Source of the DNA: Thermatribacter sp048814795
Lineage (GTDB): Bacteria > Atribacterota > Atribacteria > Atribacterales > Thermatribacteraceae
DNA: 64,000 nucleotides
Direction of reading: 5' to 3'
NCBI GenBank assembly: GCA_048814795.1
Contig: CP184673.1
Coordinates: 62,001 to 126,000 of the forward strand
This document shows, piece by piece, positions 53,845-63,184 of the stretch. Every line of letters begins with the position of its first letter. Positions within the stretch are counted from its first letter, which is position 1. Below the pieces are notes generated by a model. It was given only the letters and a program-made list of their open reading frames with translations. It made no database searches and was not told the origin of the DNA. A program made the position numbers and the translations under genes.

Positions 53845-54686
53845 AAATTCTTCTAACTGGAGCCGGAGGACAGCTGGGTCAGGCCTTTCAGGAACTTTTC
53901 GAAAAAGAAGGAATAAATTATTGTGCAAAGAAGCACCAGGATCTGGACATCACCAACTTGCGACTTCTGCGAGAGGTCATCCGGGGCAAAGGCTTTACCC
54001 ACATTGTAAACTGTGCCGCTTTCAACGATGTAGACAGAGCAGAAACGGAATGGAAAAAGGCTTATCTTGTAAATGGAATAGGAGTGCGTAACTTAGCTAT
54101 AGTTGCTCAGGAAGAAAACATAGAACTCATGCATTTTTCAACAGATTACGTTTTCGACGGTCGAAAAGGTGCTCCTTACACTATTTTCGATCCTCCTTCT
54201 CCTCTCAACCGGTATGGAGAAAGCAAATTGCTGGGAGAAAAACTGCTCTCTTCTCTCGCCAGTAAATGGTACCTGATTCGAACCAGCTGGGTGTTTGGAA
54301 AGGGGGAAAGGAATTTTCTTTATAAAGTGCTTACCTGGTCCAAAAAGCAAGACCGACTGCGCATCGTCAGCGACGAAACGAGTGCCCCCACTTACGCAAA
54401 AGATTTAGCTCGAGCCAGTTATCTGCTTATTCGAGAGGGAGCCTGGGGAATATATCACATAACCAATACCCCAACCAGCCGCTATCAGTGGGCAAAGTAT
54501 TTTCTGGAAAAAATAGGCTGGGAAGGAAGAGTGGAGCCAGCCAGACAGGAAGAATTTTCCCTTCCCGCACTTAGACCAAAATTCTCAGTGCTTGATAACT
54601 TCGGACTGCGAGAAACCACTGCTTTTCAGATGCCCACCTGGGAAGACGCCACCGAGCGTTTTATAAAGGAGGAATTTTCCAAATGA
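53841..54686 (+). CDS. rmlD: dTDP-4-dehydrorhamnose reductase RmlD
   Basis: 281 residues from the GTG at 53841, which overlaps the rmlC stop and has AGGGGGGAAAG upstream. The NAD(P)-binding loop is LLTGAGGQLGQAF, with FSTDYVFDG and the catalytic Tyr/Lys in NRYGESKLLGE. It carries out the last step, reduction to dTDP-L-rhamnose. Confidence 0.95.
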   Translation: MKILLTGAGGQLGQAFQELFEKEGINYCAKKHQDLDITNLRLLREVIRGKGFTHIVNCAAFNDVDRAETEWKKAYLVNGIGVRNLAIVAQEENIELMHFSTDYVFDGRKGAPYTIFDPPSPLNRYGESKLLGEKLLSSLASKWYLIRTSWVFGKGERNFLYKVLTWSKKQDRLRIVSDETSAPTYAKDLARASYLLIREGAWGIYHITNTPTSRYQWAKYFLEKIGWEGRVEPARQEEFSLPALRPKFSVLDNFGLRETTAFQMPTWEDATERFIKEEFSK

Positions 54687-55744
54687 TTTTACTGGTAACT
54701 GGATGCGCTGGATTCATAGGCAGTAATTTTGTACAGCTCTATCTTGACCAAAATCCCAGATGCAAAATCATTGGCCTGGATAAATTGACCTATGCAGGCA
54801 ACCTGGAAAACCTGGCTCCTGCCCAGCAAAAAGGGAAAGAACGCTTCATCTTTGTGCGAGGCGATATTGGTAACCAGGAGCTTGTAGAACACTTATTTGC
54901 TCTTTACGACATCGACGTGGTGATCAATTTTGCCGCCGAGTCTCACGTGGACCGCTCTATAGATAACCCTCAGGTGTTTTTACAGACCAATATTCTGGGA
55001 ACTCAAAATCTACTGGAAGTAGCCAGAAAAAGCTGGATTCAGGAAGGCAAGCCACTGCAGGGCAAAAAGTTTATTCAAATTTCCACCGACGAGGTCTATG
55101 GTTCATTAGGCCCTCAAGGTGAATTCAGCGAAGAAAGCCCCCTTAGCCCTCGAAGCCCCTATGCAGCCAGTAAGGCAGCTGCAGACTTGCTGAGCCTCTC
55201 TTACTGGGTCACTTACGGCCTGCCAGTGGTTATAACTCGTTCCTGCAACAACTACGGACCGTACCAGTTCCCGGAAAAACTCATCCCCTTCATGATCTGG
55301 AACGCCCTCCAGCACCAGCACCTTCCCATATATGGCGACGGAAAACAGGTTCGGGACTGGATTTATGTCCTTGACCATTGTCGTGCACTGGCAATGGTGA
55401 TTGAAAAAGGAAAACCAGGAGAAATCTATAACATAGGTGCCCGAGAAGAACGAGAAAACCTGGAAGTGGTACATAAAATCCTGGAAATTCTCAGAGAAAA
55501 AACGGGAGATCCCCTGATAAATAAAAAGCTCATTCGTCACGTGAAGGACCGTCCAGGTCATGACCGACGCTACGCACTTAATGCAAATAAAATCGAGAAG
55601 GAGCTGGGCTGGAAAAAAGAAGTGCCTTTTGAGGAAGGGCTGATAAAAACCGTAGAATGGTATCTTGAAAACCGCCAGTGGCTGGAACGAGTGATATCCG
55701 GAGAATATCTGGACTTTTACCGGAAGTGGTATCAGGAAAGATAA
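54683..55744 (+). CDS. rmlB: dTDP-glucose 4,6-dehydratase RmlB
   Basis: 353 residues. LVTGCAGFIGSNFVQLYL is the NAD loop. FAAESHVDRSIDNP, ISTDEVYGSLG (Thr-Asp-Glu catalytic triad), YAASKAAADLL (Tyr/Lys) and TRSCNNYGPYQFPEKLIP are all standard. It makes dTDP-4-keto-6-deoxyglucose, the second step. A GGAGG site sits at the rmlD end and the start overlaps the rmlD stop. Confidence 0.96.
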   Translation: MILLVTGCAGFIGSNFVQLYLDQNPRCKIIGLDKLTYAGNLENLAPAQQKGKERFIFVRGDIGNQELVEHLFALYDIDVVINFAAESHVDRSIDNPQVFLQTNILGTQNLLEVARKSWIQEGKPLQGKKFIQISTDEVYGSLGPQGEFSEESPLSPRSPYAASKAAADLLSLSYWVTYGLPVVITRSCNNYGPYQFPEKLIPFMIWNALQHQHLPIYGDGKQVRDWIYVLDHCRALAMVIEKGKPGEIYNIGAREERENLEVVHKILEILREKTGDPLINKKLIRHVKDRPGHDRRYALNANKIEKELGWKKEVPFEEGLIKTVEWYLENRQWLERVISGEYLDFYRKWYQER

Positions 55745-55749
55745 AAAGC

Positions 55750-56991
55750 ATGGCGAGGGTAAAACAAAGATTGGCCACCAAAAAAGCCTCTCTGCTGGTC
55801 CTCTACACCAAACCCAACAGGTTTAGTCTCAATACCCTTTTAGGAGCTCTCGAAAATCCCCAGGAATTCGAAATTCAGCTCTGTACCTCTTTTGAAGAGC
55901 TTCTGCAGACAGCTTTATCTTCCACTCATTCACTTTTGCTCGTCTCTTTGATGAGCAAGGAATGGGAGGAACGCAGAGTCCTGCTACAGAAAATCCGCAC
56001 TCAAAACCCCCGCCTGGGTATCTGCGTGGGTGGCCCTCATCCCAGCGCAAGAAGCAATGATTTTGAAGGAGTGGCTCACTGGGTCGTAAAAGGAGAAGGA
56101 GAAAAAGCCCTGGCCAGAGTCTTGAGGGAATGGAAAGAGGAACCTCTCCCCCAAACAACTCGAGTAATTCAGGGAGAACCTATCCAGCTGGGAGAATACT
56201 TACCCTCACCAGTCTGGCTGGGCATATTTGGACCTCTGGAAATAACCCGGGGCTGTCCCTTTGGGTGTTTTTTCTGCCAAACCAGCTATCTTTTTGGGAA
56301 AAAACCTCGCCACCGCCCTCCAGAAGCAATCCTGGAATACGTTCGCCTGATGCAGAAGCACAACCTCACCGACATCCGCTTTACATCGCCCAATGCCCTT
56401 TCCTATGGCTCTCCTGACGGCAAAACACTTAACATCAAGGCCTGCCTGGAGTTACTTTATGGAATAAGGCGCATTATAGGCAAAGGGGGGCGCATATTTT
56501 TTGGCTCTTTTCCGTCTGAAGTGCGCCCGGAATTTCTAACTCAAGAAGCAGCTCAGGAACTCCGTAAAGTGGTGGACAACACCAACCTGGTTATTGGCGC
56601 TCAGTCGGGAAGTGACCGCCTGCTGCGTTTAATCGGGCGGGGTCACCTTAGTGAAGATGTCCTTCGGGCTGTAGAAAATGCAGCCTCTGCAGGTTTCATA
56701 CCCATTGTGGATTTCATCTTCGGTTTACCTCAAGAAACCGAAGAAGACTTTCAACAAACTCTGGCCCTCATTCAGAAACTGCTCTCTCAAGGCGCGCAAA
56801 TCCACGCCCACACCTTCATGCCTCTTCCAGGTACTCCGTTTGCTAAGGTTGCCCCTCGCAAGCTAAGCAAGAAAGAAATGAAACTACTGGGAAAGTTAGC
56901 CAGAGAAGGTAAGCTCTTCGGTCAATGGCAAACCCAGCAAAAAATAGCTGAAAAAATCAGCAGAACAAGCGCCAATCAAACCGAGAAATGA
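55750..56991 (+). CDS. B12-binding-like / radical SAM protein (TIGR04013-like)
   Basis: 413 residues from the ATG at 55750, 5 bp after rmlB. The N-terminal 150 residues resemble a cobalamin-binding Rossmann domain (ICVGGPHPSAR, WVVKGEGEKAL) but lack an obvious DxHxxG. The radical SAM cluster is CPFGCFFC (CX3CX2C), and IVDFIFGLPQETEEDF is the later SAM-binding region. Its position suggests a modification tied to rhamnose-containing glycans, but such genes are also found elsewhere. Its 3' end overlaps the convergent ychF gene by 16 bp. Confidence 0.8.
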   Translation: MARVKQRLATKKASLLVLYTKPNRFSLNTLLGALENPQEFEIQLCTSFEELLQTALSSTHSLLLVSLMSKEWEERRVLLQKIRTQNPRLGICVGGPHPSARSNDFEGVAHWVVKGEGEKALARVLREWKEEPLPQTTRVIQGEPIQLGEYLPSPVWLGIFGPLEITRGCPFGCFFCQTSYLFGKKPRHRPPEAILEYVRLMQKHNLTDIRFTSPNALSYGSPDGKTLNIKACLELLYGIRRIIGKGGRIFFGSFPSEVRPEFLTQEAAQELRKVVDNTNLVIGAQSGSDRLLRLIGRGHLSEDVLRAVENAASAGFIPIVDFIFGLPQETEEDFQQTLALIQKLLSQGAQIHAHTFMPLPGTPFAKVAPRKLSKKEMKLLGKLAREGKLFGQWQTQQKIAEKISRTSANQTEK

Positions 56992-58070
56992 AAATAGAGC
57001 AAATCCCCATCCTGAACCTGGTAGTCCTTGCCCTCCAGGCGGACCCGTCCTGAAGCTCTGGCTTGTTCCAGAGAACCAATCTGAATCAGTTCTTCCGCAT
57101 TAATTACTTCTGCCTTGATAAATCCTTTCTGCATATCAGTATGCACTTTACCCGCTGCTTCCCTCGCTGTGCTGCCCCGACGCAGCTCCCAGGCACGGAG
57201 TTCTTTGTCACCAAAAGTGTAAAAGGTAATAAGTCCCAGAGTAGCATAGGTTTTGCGAATAAAAGCTGCAAGGCCACTTTCGGAAAGGCCAAACTCCTCC
57301 ATTAGCACTTTACGTTCTTCAGGGTCTTCGATTTCCTGAAGCTCCTGCTCCAGCTTAACCATGAGAGGAAGCAAGGGCGTATCGTCCTTTTCGCACAACC
57401 TTTCCATTTCCCGATAAAGGGCAAGAGCCTGCTCGCTCTCGTCAAGATTGGCAAGATAAATTACCGGTTTGAGAGTAATCAGCTGGAAGGGTTTCAAAAT
57501 AGCCATCTCTTCTTCGCTAAAAGTTAACTTGCGAAGAGGTATGCCTCGGGAAAGAGCATCCCGCAAGCGCAAAAGCAAATCCTTTTCCTTTTGCAATTCC
57601 TTGCTGGAGGTTTTTTTAAAAAGTTCCTGAACCTTCTGGAGACGTCTTTCCACAATTTCAAGATCGGAAAGCATAAGTTCGAGATCTACCACTTCCCGGT
57701 CTCTCTGGGGATTAAGCTCGCCCATGAAATGAGGGACATTGGAATCGAGAAAAAAGCGAATTACTTCCACAACCGCGTCTACACCACGTATGGCACTCAA
57801 AAACTGGTTCCCCAAGCCTTCTCCTCTGCTGGCTCCTTCCACCAGACCAGCAACATCTACAAACTCAACCGTGGCCGGCACAACCCGAGGGGGTCTCAAG
57901 AGTTCAGCCAGCTTTTCCAGACGAGGATCAGGGACGTTTACTACCCCCAGATTGGGCTCAATAGTGCAGAAAGGATAGGGAGCAACAGCAGCATGAGCCC
58001 GGGTAAGCAGGTTAAAAAGTGTGGTTTTCCCAGAATTGGGAAGTCCAATAATACCAGCTTTCAGGCCCAT
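56976..58070 (-). CDS. ychF: ribosome-associated ATPase YchF/OLA1
   Basis: 364 residues. The Obg-like G domain has GIIGLPNSGKTTLFN (P-loop), DVAGLVEGASRGEGLGNQFL (switch II) and YLANLDE in place of NKxD, the change that makes YchF prefer ATP. A coiled-coil hairpin is inserted between G motifs, and a TGS domain ends the protein (GLITFYTFGDKELRAW, KGYQVQDGDLLYFHF-like end). It takes part in translation and stress response. It is followed upstream by the DUF951 gene with 2 bp spacing. Confidence 0.95.
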   Translation of the reverse strand: MGLKAGIIGLPNSGKTTLFNLLTRAHAAVAPYPFCTIEPNLGVVNVPDPRLEKLAELLRPPRVVPATVEFVDVAGLVEGASRGEGLGNQFLSAIRGVDAVVEVIRFFLDSNVPHFMGELNPQRDREVVDLELMLSDLEIVERRLQKVQELFKKTSSKELQKEKDLLLRLRDALSRGIPLRKLTFSEEEMAILKPFQLITLKPVIYLANLDESEQALALYREMERLCEKDDTPLLPLMVKLEQELQEIEDPEERKVLMEEFGLSESGLAAFIRKTYATLGLITFYTFGDKELRAWELRRGSTAREAAGKVHTDMQKGFIKAEVINAEELIQIGSLEQARASGRVRLEGKDYQVQDGDLLYFHFSV

Positions 58071-58072
58071 TC

Positions 58073-58297
58073 TTAAATCTCCACAGCTATCTCGTGGGGC
58101 TTAAGACGGGTACCCCGGCGTATCACCTCTTTAATTTTGCGTTCCAGCTTACGCCGGGGTATCATTACAAAACGACCGCATCCCAGACACTTAATACCAA
58201 TATCCACCCCTACCCGGGTCACTCTCCACTCAAAGCTACCGCAAGGATGCTTCTTTTTTAATACCAGAATGTCGTCTACTTCAATCCTGAGCACCAA
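58073..58297 (-). CDS. DUF951 family protein
   Basis: 74 residues. The family pattern VLKKKHPCGSFEWRV and IKCLGCGRFVMIPRRKLERK includes HPCG and CxxC, which suggest a small zinc- or nucleic-acid-binding fold. DUF951 genes commonly sit next to ychF in Firmicutes and relatives, as here (2 bp apart). The function is unknown. Confidence 0.9.
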   Translation of the reverse strand: MVLRIEVDDILVLKKKHPCGSFEWRVTRVGVDIGIKCLGCGRFVMIPRRKLERKIKEVIRRGTRLKPHEIAVEI

Positions 58298-58313
58298 AAT
58301 TATTCACTTCCCA

Positions 58314-58829
58314 TCAGGGAGTATATACTTCTTCACTAACAATTCTTTCCAGGGATTTACGCTGAGTAGCCTGAGGAATTTTCACTGGATAACCCAGAGG
58401 AGTGATGGCCACTACTCTCACCTCTGGTGGTATTTCACAAATCTCTTTTACCTTTTCTTCGTCAAAATCGCCTATCCAGCAAGTACCGAGCCCCTTATTC
58501 CAGGCAGCAAGAATAAGGTGAGTCATAGCAATGGCTACATCAACGGGCCAGCTCTCCATATATTTCCCAATGAAACCACCCCGCCCCGTAGCGCAGGCAA
58601 CAATAACCACCGGAGCTTCGCCCACGAATTCCTGCCCTGAACAAGCCTGAGCCAGATAGCGCTTCTTTTTTTCATTTCTAACCACGATAAATTTCCAGGG
58701 TTGCAAATTCCCCGCAGAAGGCGCCATACGAGCTGCTTCCAGAACATCCTTCAAGTCCTCTTCCACAACCTCTTCACTACGAAACTTACGAACACTTCGA
58801 CGAGATTTTATTACTTCGCTTAACTCCAT
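58314..58829 (-). CDS. nitroreductase-family FMN oxidoreductase
   Basis: 171 residues from the ATG at 58829, which has GGGAGG upstream and begins MELSEVIKSRRSVRKFR. Conserved stretches are RMAPSAGNLQPWKFIVVRNE (FMN phosphate and ring binding), AIAMTHLILAAWNKGLGTCWIGDF-type and ITPLGYPVKIP. It reduces quinones, nitro compounds or similar acceptors. It lies 16 bp before the DUF951 gene and 26 bp after the long coiled-coil gene, probably in one transcript. Confidence 0.9.
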   Translation of the reverse strand: MELSEVIKSRRSVRKFRSEEVVEEDLKDVLEAARMAPSAGNLQPWKFIVVRNEKKKRYLAQACSGQEFVGEAPVVIVACATGRGGFIGKYMESWPVDVAIAMTHLILAAWNKGLGTCWIGDFDEEKVKEICEIPPEVRVVAITPLGYPVKIPQATQRKSLERIVSEEVYTP

Positions 58830-58855
58830 AACCAGGCCTCCCTTTCCTGCACTTT

Positions 58856-61800
58856 TCAAGGATCATCGTCGGGAAAACGGGGTATTTTAATTTCAGTATA
58901 AGGTTTCAACTTTAAAGGATCCGTAATCAGGTCCTTGTTGGCCTCCATAATTATTTTCCACTTTCTGCCATCGCGATAGTATCGGCGAGCAATGGTCCAC
59001 AAATTATCCCAGGGCAAAATTACATATGAAGTGTATTTCTTGCTTTCCTCAAGCAGTGCGCTCAAACGCTCGTTTTCACGCTGCAATTCCTCTATTTGCT
59101 GGTCCTTAGCAGCAAGTTCTCTCTGCAGAGCATCAATTGCTTCCTGAGCTTTGCGTTTTTCTTCTTCAAGTCGGGCAATTTCCTCAAGCGATCCTTTGGT
59201 TGCCTTGAGCTCCTGAATCTCTTGCTCAATGCGCTCCCGCTCTTTAATTTTTTCCTGAAGCTTCTGGTCAATGGTAATCCTTTCTTTGCCCAGCTTAGCT
59301 ATCTCAGCTCGCAAAGCCTCTTTCTGCTGAGTAAGCATATTTAAGTCTTCCTGAACATTCTCTACCACTTCTTCCTTCTCCAGAGCTTCCAAAACCTGGT
59401 TCACCCTTTCTTCCAGAGTTTTCTTAGAAGCAGAAAGTTCTGCCAGGGCCTGTTTAATAGCCTCCAGTTCCTGAGAATCCACTCTGGCATCCTGGAGAGC
59501 AGAAAGCATGTTCTCAGAAAGCTCTGTCATTCTTCTCTCCACCGCCTCTATCCGAACCTGGATTTCCTGGCGCAAAGTATCCTGGGTAAAGCTTTTCAGG
59601 GCTTCCAGCTGAGCCAGAGCCCCTTCCAGGGTGGAACTCAACTCCTGAACAGCCTCCTGCTCGGGAACTTCATGCAGTTTCTTCAAAACGTCATCCAGAG
59701 ACAAAGAAATTCTCTTCACCTCTTCTTGCAGGGCGCTCATACTCTCTCCAATCTCGGACGCATCCAGAGCAGACCATTGCTTTTCCAAAGCATTGATTTT
59801 TTGATCGAGTTCTTGCAATCGAGCCTCAAGCGTCTCCCTTGTGACAAGCAATCGATCAATTTCTGAAACTATCTGCTCTACCTCTTCCCTGTTCGCCTTT
59901 TCTTGTGTAAAACTGGCCAGCTGCTGTCTCAGCTCTTCGATAGTTTTTGATTCCTCCTCCCACTGGGCAAGTAAGGATTCCCGCTGACTTTTTAGAGCAG
60001 AAATTTCTTCTTTAATGCGTAACTGCTCCTGAACCAGGCTGGCCAAAGACTGTGCCAGTTCCTCAAGACGAGCCTTGTCAGGTAAAGCAGCTAAAACTTT
60101 TTCAATTTCCCCCCTTGTAGCTTGAGCCAATTCCTTAAATTTCTGCTGCCAATTTTCCCCCTCCTCAGAAATAGTAATTTTCAACTTTTCAACATCTTCC
60201 CTGAGCCGAGGAAGGGATTTTTCAAGAATCCCCAGGTTTTGGGCAATCTGTTCATATTTTTTCGACAGGGAACCTAAATCCTCAACCTTCTGGTTAAGAC
60301 TATCCTCTAATCTACTTAACCTTTCAGAAATCTCTACCATCTCTTTTTCGAGTGAAGCCACAAGTTGTGTTTGTTGGGTTCTGATTTCTGACAAACGCTC
60401 TTCTATTTGCCGAACACTTTCTTTTTGATATTCAACAAAATCCTTACTCAGATTATCCAACGCCTCACTAAGTCCCTTAAGGCTATTCTCAAACTCCCCA
60501 AACTTGTCTTCTAAAACCCCTACTTTTCCCTCAAAAAAGCTACGCAGAGCTTCTCCTTCTTCTTTGCTCAAGAACTTTTCAGGGAGTTCAGTGAGAACAG
60601 TTCTAAACTCTTCAAGCTGAGATTGGAAAGCATCGAGATTTTGAGCGGTATCCTGCAAACTACGGTAGAGGAGATTGATTTTTTCCTGAAATTCTTCGCG
60701 GAGCTCTGAAGAAGTCTGGGTAAAACCAGCTTTAACCTCCTTGAGGGCCTGAACCAGGTTATCCAAAGCGCTCTGAAATGAATCTTTCGAAGCAACCAGT
60801 TCTTCTTTCAAAAATTTTACCTCACTCTGTGAAGCAACTGATTGCTCCAGCTCCTCCAGCTTTTTCTGAAGAGTACTTATCTCTTTCTTGGAATAATTCA
60901 AAAGCGCAGTTAAACGCTGGTTGAGGTTCAGGCTGGCGACTTTATCAGAAAGCTTTTCCAGCTCACCCTGCAGGGTAACCAGTTGTGAAGTTTTCTGGCG
61001 AAGCTCATCTACAACCCGTGAAAGGTCGCTCAAGGAACTCGAAGAATCTTCCAAACGGGAAAACAGCCCTTTCATCTCATCAGCCAGTGTGTTAACCCTT
61101 TCCATCAACCAGTCTATGTTGTCTCCGCTTTGAGTAACTGCATTTTCAAGGGAATCAACTCTAACTGTAAACTCGGAAAGCCTGTTGGCCAAATCCTCAA
61201 CCTTTTTTTCAAGCTCAGCCAACCGAAGCTGCAAAACCTCCAGTTTCTTTTCAAGCGAAGAATGCAGAGCTTCTCCTTCTTCTTTGCTCAAGAACTTTTC
61301 AGGGAGTTCAGTGAGAACAGTTCTAAACTCTTCAAGCTGAGATTGGAAAGCATCGAGATTTTGAGCGGTATCCTGCAAACTACGGTAGAGGAGATTGATT
61401 TTTTCCTGAAATTCTTCGCGGAGCTCTGAAGAAGTCTGGGTGAGACTCTTCTCAAGCGCCTCAAACTTCTGGCTTAAAGCAGAGGAAAAGGCACTAATTT
61501 CATCCACTTTTTGGGAAAGACCTGACAAAGCGCCTTCCAGAGTGCCTACCTTTTGATTTTGCTCTTCAAAATAGCGCTGAATTTCTTCTGAGCTCATAAA
61601 AGCACCAAGACTTTGAGATAGTTCCGAAATAAGGCTTTTGTTTTTTGAAACAGCACTGCTCAGCTCATTCATAAAGCTTTTTTGCGTGGATAACTCCTGA
61701 GCAAGTTCCCCTTGAGCCTTTTCCAAAGAATCGATACGTGCCCCAAGTTCGGTAACATCTTCAGGAACAGTTGCTACCTTTTCAGAAAGGCTTTTCAGAA

Positions 61801-61930
61801 CTTCCTGGTTAGAATTAACAGCTTCCTGGATACTGGAAAGCCGGGGTTGAAGCAAATTAAATTCCACCAGGGCCACAACAGATAGAATAAGCGCCACAAC
61901 AGCAATCAAAGCCCAGAACCAGTTTCTCAA
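58856..61930 (-). CDS. membrane-anchored coiled-coil protein with C-terminal LysM domain
   Basis: 1024 residues. One N-terminal membrane helix (WFWALIAVVALILSVVALVE, about 4-23) is followed by about 930 residues of nearly continuous heptad-like coiled coil, rich in E, K, L, Q and S. A LysM domain ends it (YVILPWDNLWTIARRYYRDG, then IIMEANKDLI and LKPYTEIKIP). LysM binds peptidoglycan, so the protein could span the envelope. 178 bp at 60544-60721 are repeated exactly at 61264-61441, 720 bp apart and in frame, encoding the same 59-residue segment twice. No relative can be named from sequence alone. Confidence 0.8.
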   Translation of the reverse strand: MRNWFWALIAVVALILSVVALVEFNLLQPRLSSIQEAVNSNQEVLKSLSEKVATVPEDVTELGARIDSLEKAQGELAQELSTQKSFMNELSSAVSKNKSLISELSQSLGAFMSSEEIQRYFEEQNQKVGTLEGALSGLSQKVDEISAFSSALSQKFEALEKSLTQTSSELREEFQEKINLLYRSLQDTAQNLDAFQSQLEEFRTVLTELPEKFLSKEEGEALHSSLEKKLEVLQLRLAELEKKVEDLANRLSEFTVRVDSLENAVTQSGDNIDWLMERVNTLADEMKGLFSRLEDSSSSLSDLSRVVDELRQKTSQLVTLQGELEKLSDKVASLNLNQRLTALLNYSKKEISTLQKKLEELEQSVASQSEVKFLKEELVASKDSFQSALDNLVQALKEVKAGFTQTSSELREEFQEKINLLYRSLQDTAQNLDAFQSQLEEFRTVLTELPEKFLSKEEGEALRSFFEGKVGVLEDKFGEFENSLKGLSEALDNLSKDFVEYQKESVRQIEERLSEIRTQQTQLVASLEKEMVEISERLSRLEDSLNQKVEDLGSLSKKYEQIAQNLGILEKSLPRLREDVEKLKITISEEGENWQQKFKELAQATRGEIEKVLAALPDKARLEELAQSLASLVQEQLRIKEEISALKSQRESLLAQWEEESKTIEELRQQLASFTQEKANREEVEQIVSEIDRLLVTRETLEARLQELDQKINALEKQWSALDASEIGESMSALQEEVKRISLSLDDVLKKLHEVPEQEAVQELSSTLEGALAQLEALKSFTQDTLRQEIQVRIEAVERRMTELSENMLSALQDARVDSQELEAIKQALAELSASKKTLEERVNQVLEALEKEEVVENVQEDLNMLTQQKEALRAEIAKLGKERITIDQKLQEKIKERERIEQEIQELKATKGSLEEIARLEEEKRKAQEAIDALQRELAAKDQQIEELQRENERLSALLEESKKYTSYVILPWDNLWTIARRYYRDGRKWKIIMEANKDLITDPLKLKPYTEIKIPRFPDDDP
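60544..61441. repeat. pair of identical 178-bp direct repeats within the coiled-coil gene
   Basis: Copies at 60544-60721 and 61264-61441 are identical base for base, while sequence on both sides differs. The offset is 720 bp (240 codons). Lack of any silent change implies a recent duplication or ongoing gene conversion. Confidence 0.9.
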
Positions 61931-62030
61931 AGTATCACCTCCTTCTAAAAAGTAAAAGCAGCTTGTTTATTAGATTATAACACAGCTGGAGAATCAAAAA
62001 AGAAGCCAGCAAAGCTATTAGAGGCAAATC

Positions 62031-62249
62031 TCAAAAGATTTGAGAAAGATAACGCAAGGGAATATAATCGCTAAAAAGCAAGGGATAAACAACGTAACCC
62101 AGGAAAAGCCAGGTCCCCCAAAAAACAACCAAAGCAACCCAGAACTTTGCTCCCCAGGTTTTCCTCCGTCCACCACTCCAGAGCTGGGCATCACCCGAGA
62201 AAGTACCTTTTTTGCCCCGCAAACGGTGTGTGGTTTCTACCGGAATCAT
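62031..62249 (-). CDS. small single-span membrane protein
   Basis: 72 residues. A basic N-terminal half (RLRGKKGTFSGDAQLWSGGR, RKTW) is followed by one membrane helix (FWVALVVFWGTWLFLGYVVY) and a short tail. The start overlaps the preceding stop (ATGA), so it is coupled to the 312-residue membrane protein. No family was recognised. Context suggests a partner of that protein in the envelope. Confidence 0.65.
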   Translation of the reverse strand: MIPVETTHRLRGKKGTFSGDAQLWSGGRRKTWGAKFWVALVVFWGTWLFLGYVVYPLLFSDYIPLRYLSQIF

Positions 62250-63184
62250 TCTTCCTCGCTCATGATTTCCTTATAAACAACTCGAGCAAAATCTTTTTTG
62301 GTATTGCGATCAACAAACTTCAAGGCCCGTAAAAGCTCGTATTCTTTTTCAGTTAAATGCCCCTCGTAAAAAGTTTTCTCAAGGCCTGGTACTCTGAAAT
62401 ACTCCAGCCCCAGCGTGGCTACCAGGAATTCCCGGCCTTCAGCAGTACGAATCCGAGCTTCCATTTTCTCAACCACAGAAAGATTGCCGGAACGATACAT
62501 CTCAACCACTTCCTCTCCGGAATAACCAGGCAGGGTCTTAAATACCGTGTGGACCACAATATTGCCCACCTCTTTACCAGAGCGAATTTCTTCTTTTACC
62601 TCCCAGAGTAGTGGCGAGAAAACGATACTCTCTTTATCCAGCAGAGGCTGAATTTCCTTGATATCCAGACCAAGGCCCTGTAATTTTTTAAGAGCCCGCT
62701 CCAGGACCACCTGGGGCGGTTCCGGCTTTTCAATGGGTTCTTCAAGTGGCACCTGGATTTTCTCTTTTTCCAAAAGTTCATCTTTCTCAAGGGGTATTGA
62801 CACTTCTTCTTCTGCAGGAGGCTGAAAAGCAGTTTTTGAATCTGAAGTTTTTTCCCCCAGCGTCTCCTCTTTACGGGACGCAGAGCGGGAAAGGGCATTC
62901 CACCCCTTCCGGGCTTCCAATTCTTTCAAAATTTTTCCCTTCCACCCGGACACTGAGGTTGGTTGTTCAGAAGCAGAAATCTCCTCCGATATCGGTTTTC
63001 TGGAACTTCGTTTACGAGAAGAAGAAAAAATATCATCATCTTCTTCGCTTTCTTCCCACATTCTCCGCTCCCGAGCACTTTCACGAAGAATCAGCACAAT
63101 GCTTATCAGGATGGCTACGATCAAAACCGCCAGAACCAGGCCTATAATATCCTGAATTCGCAAAGCAAGGTCCACAATATTCAC
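62246..63184 (-). CDS. membrane-anchored protein of unknown function
   Basis: 312 residues. An N-terminal helix (IIGLVLAVLIVAILISIVLI, about 13-33) is followed by a charged low-complexity region (to about 160) and then a helical globular domain with two similar PLL/ELL-type halves around LGLDIKEIQPLLDKES and EKEYELLRALKFVDRNTKKD. I do not recognise a family. It is coupled to the small membrane protein by a 4-bp overlap. The DUF2148 gene ends directly upstream. Confidence 0.7.
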   Translation of the reverse strand: MNIVDLALRIQDIIGLVLAVLIVAILISIVLILRESARERRMWEESEEDDDIFSSSRKRSSRKPISEEISASEQPTSVSGWKGKILKELEARKGWNALSRSASRKEETLGEKTSDSKTAFQPPAEEEVSIPLEKDELLEKEKIQVPLEEPIEKPEPPQVVLERALKKLQGLGLDIKEIQPLLDKESIVFSPLLWEVKEEIRSGKEVGNIVVHTVFKTLPGYSGEEVVEMYRSGNLSVVEKMEARIRTAEGREFLVATLGLEYFRVPGLEKTFYEGHLTEKEYELLRALKFVDRNTKKDFARVVYKEIMSEEE

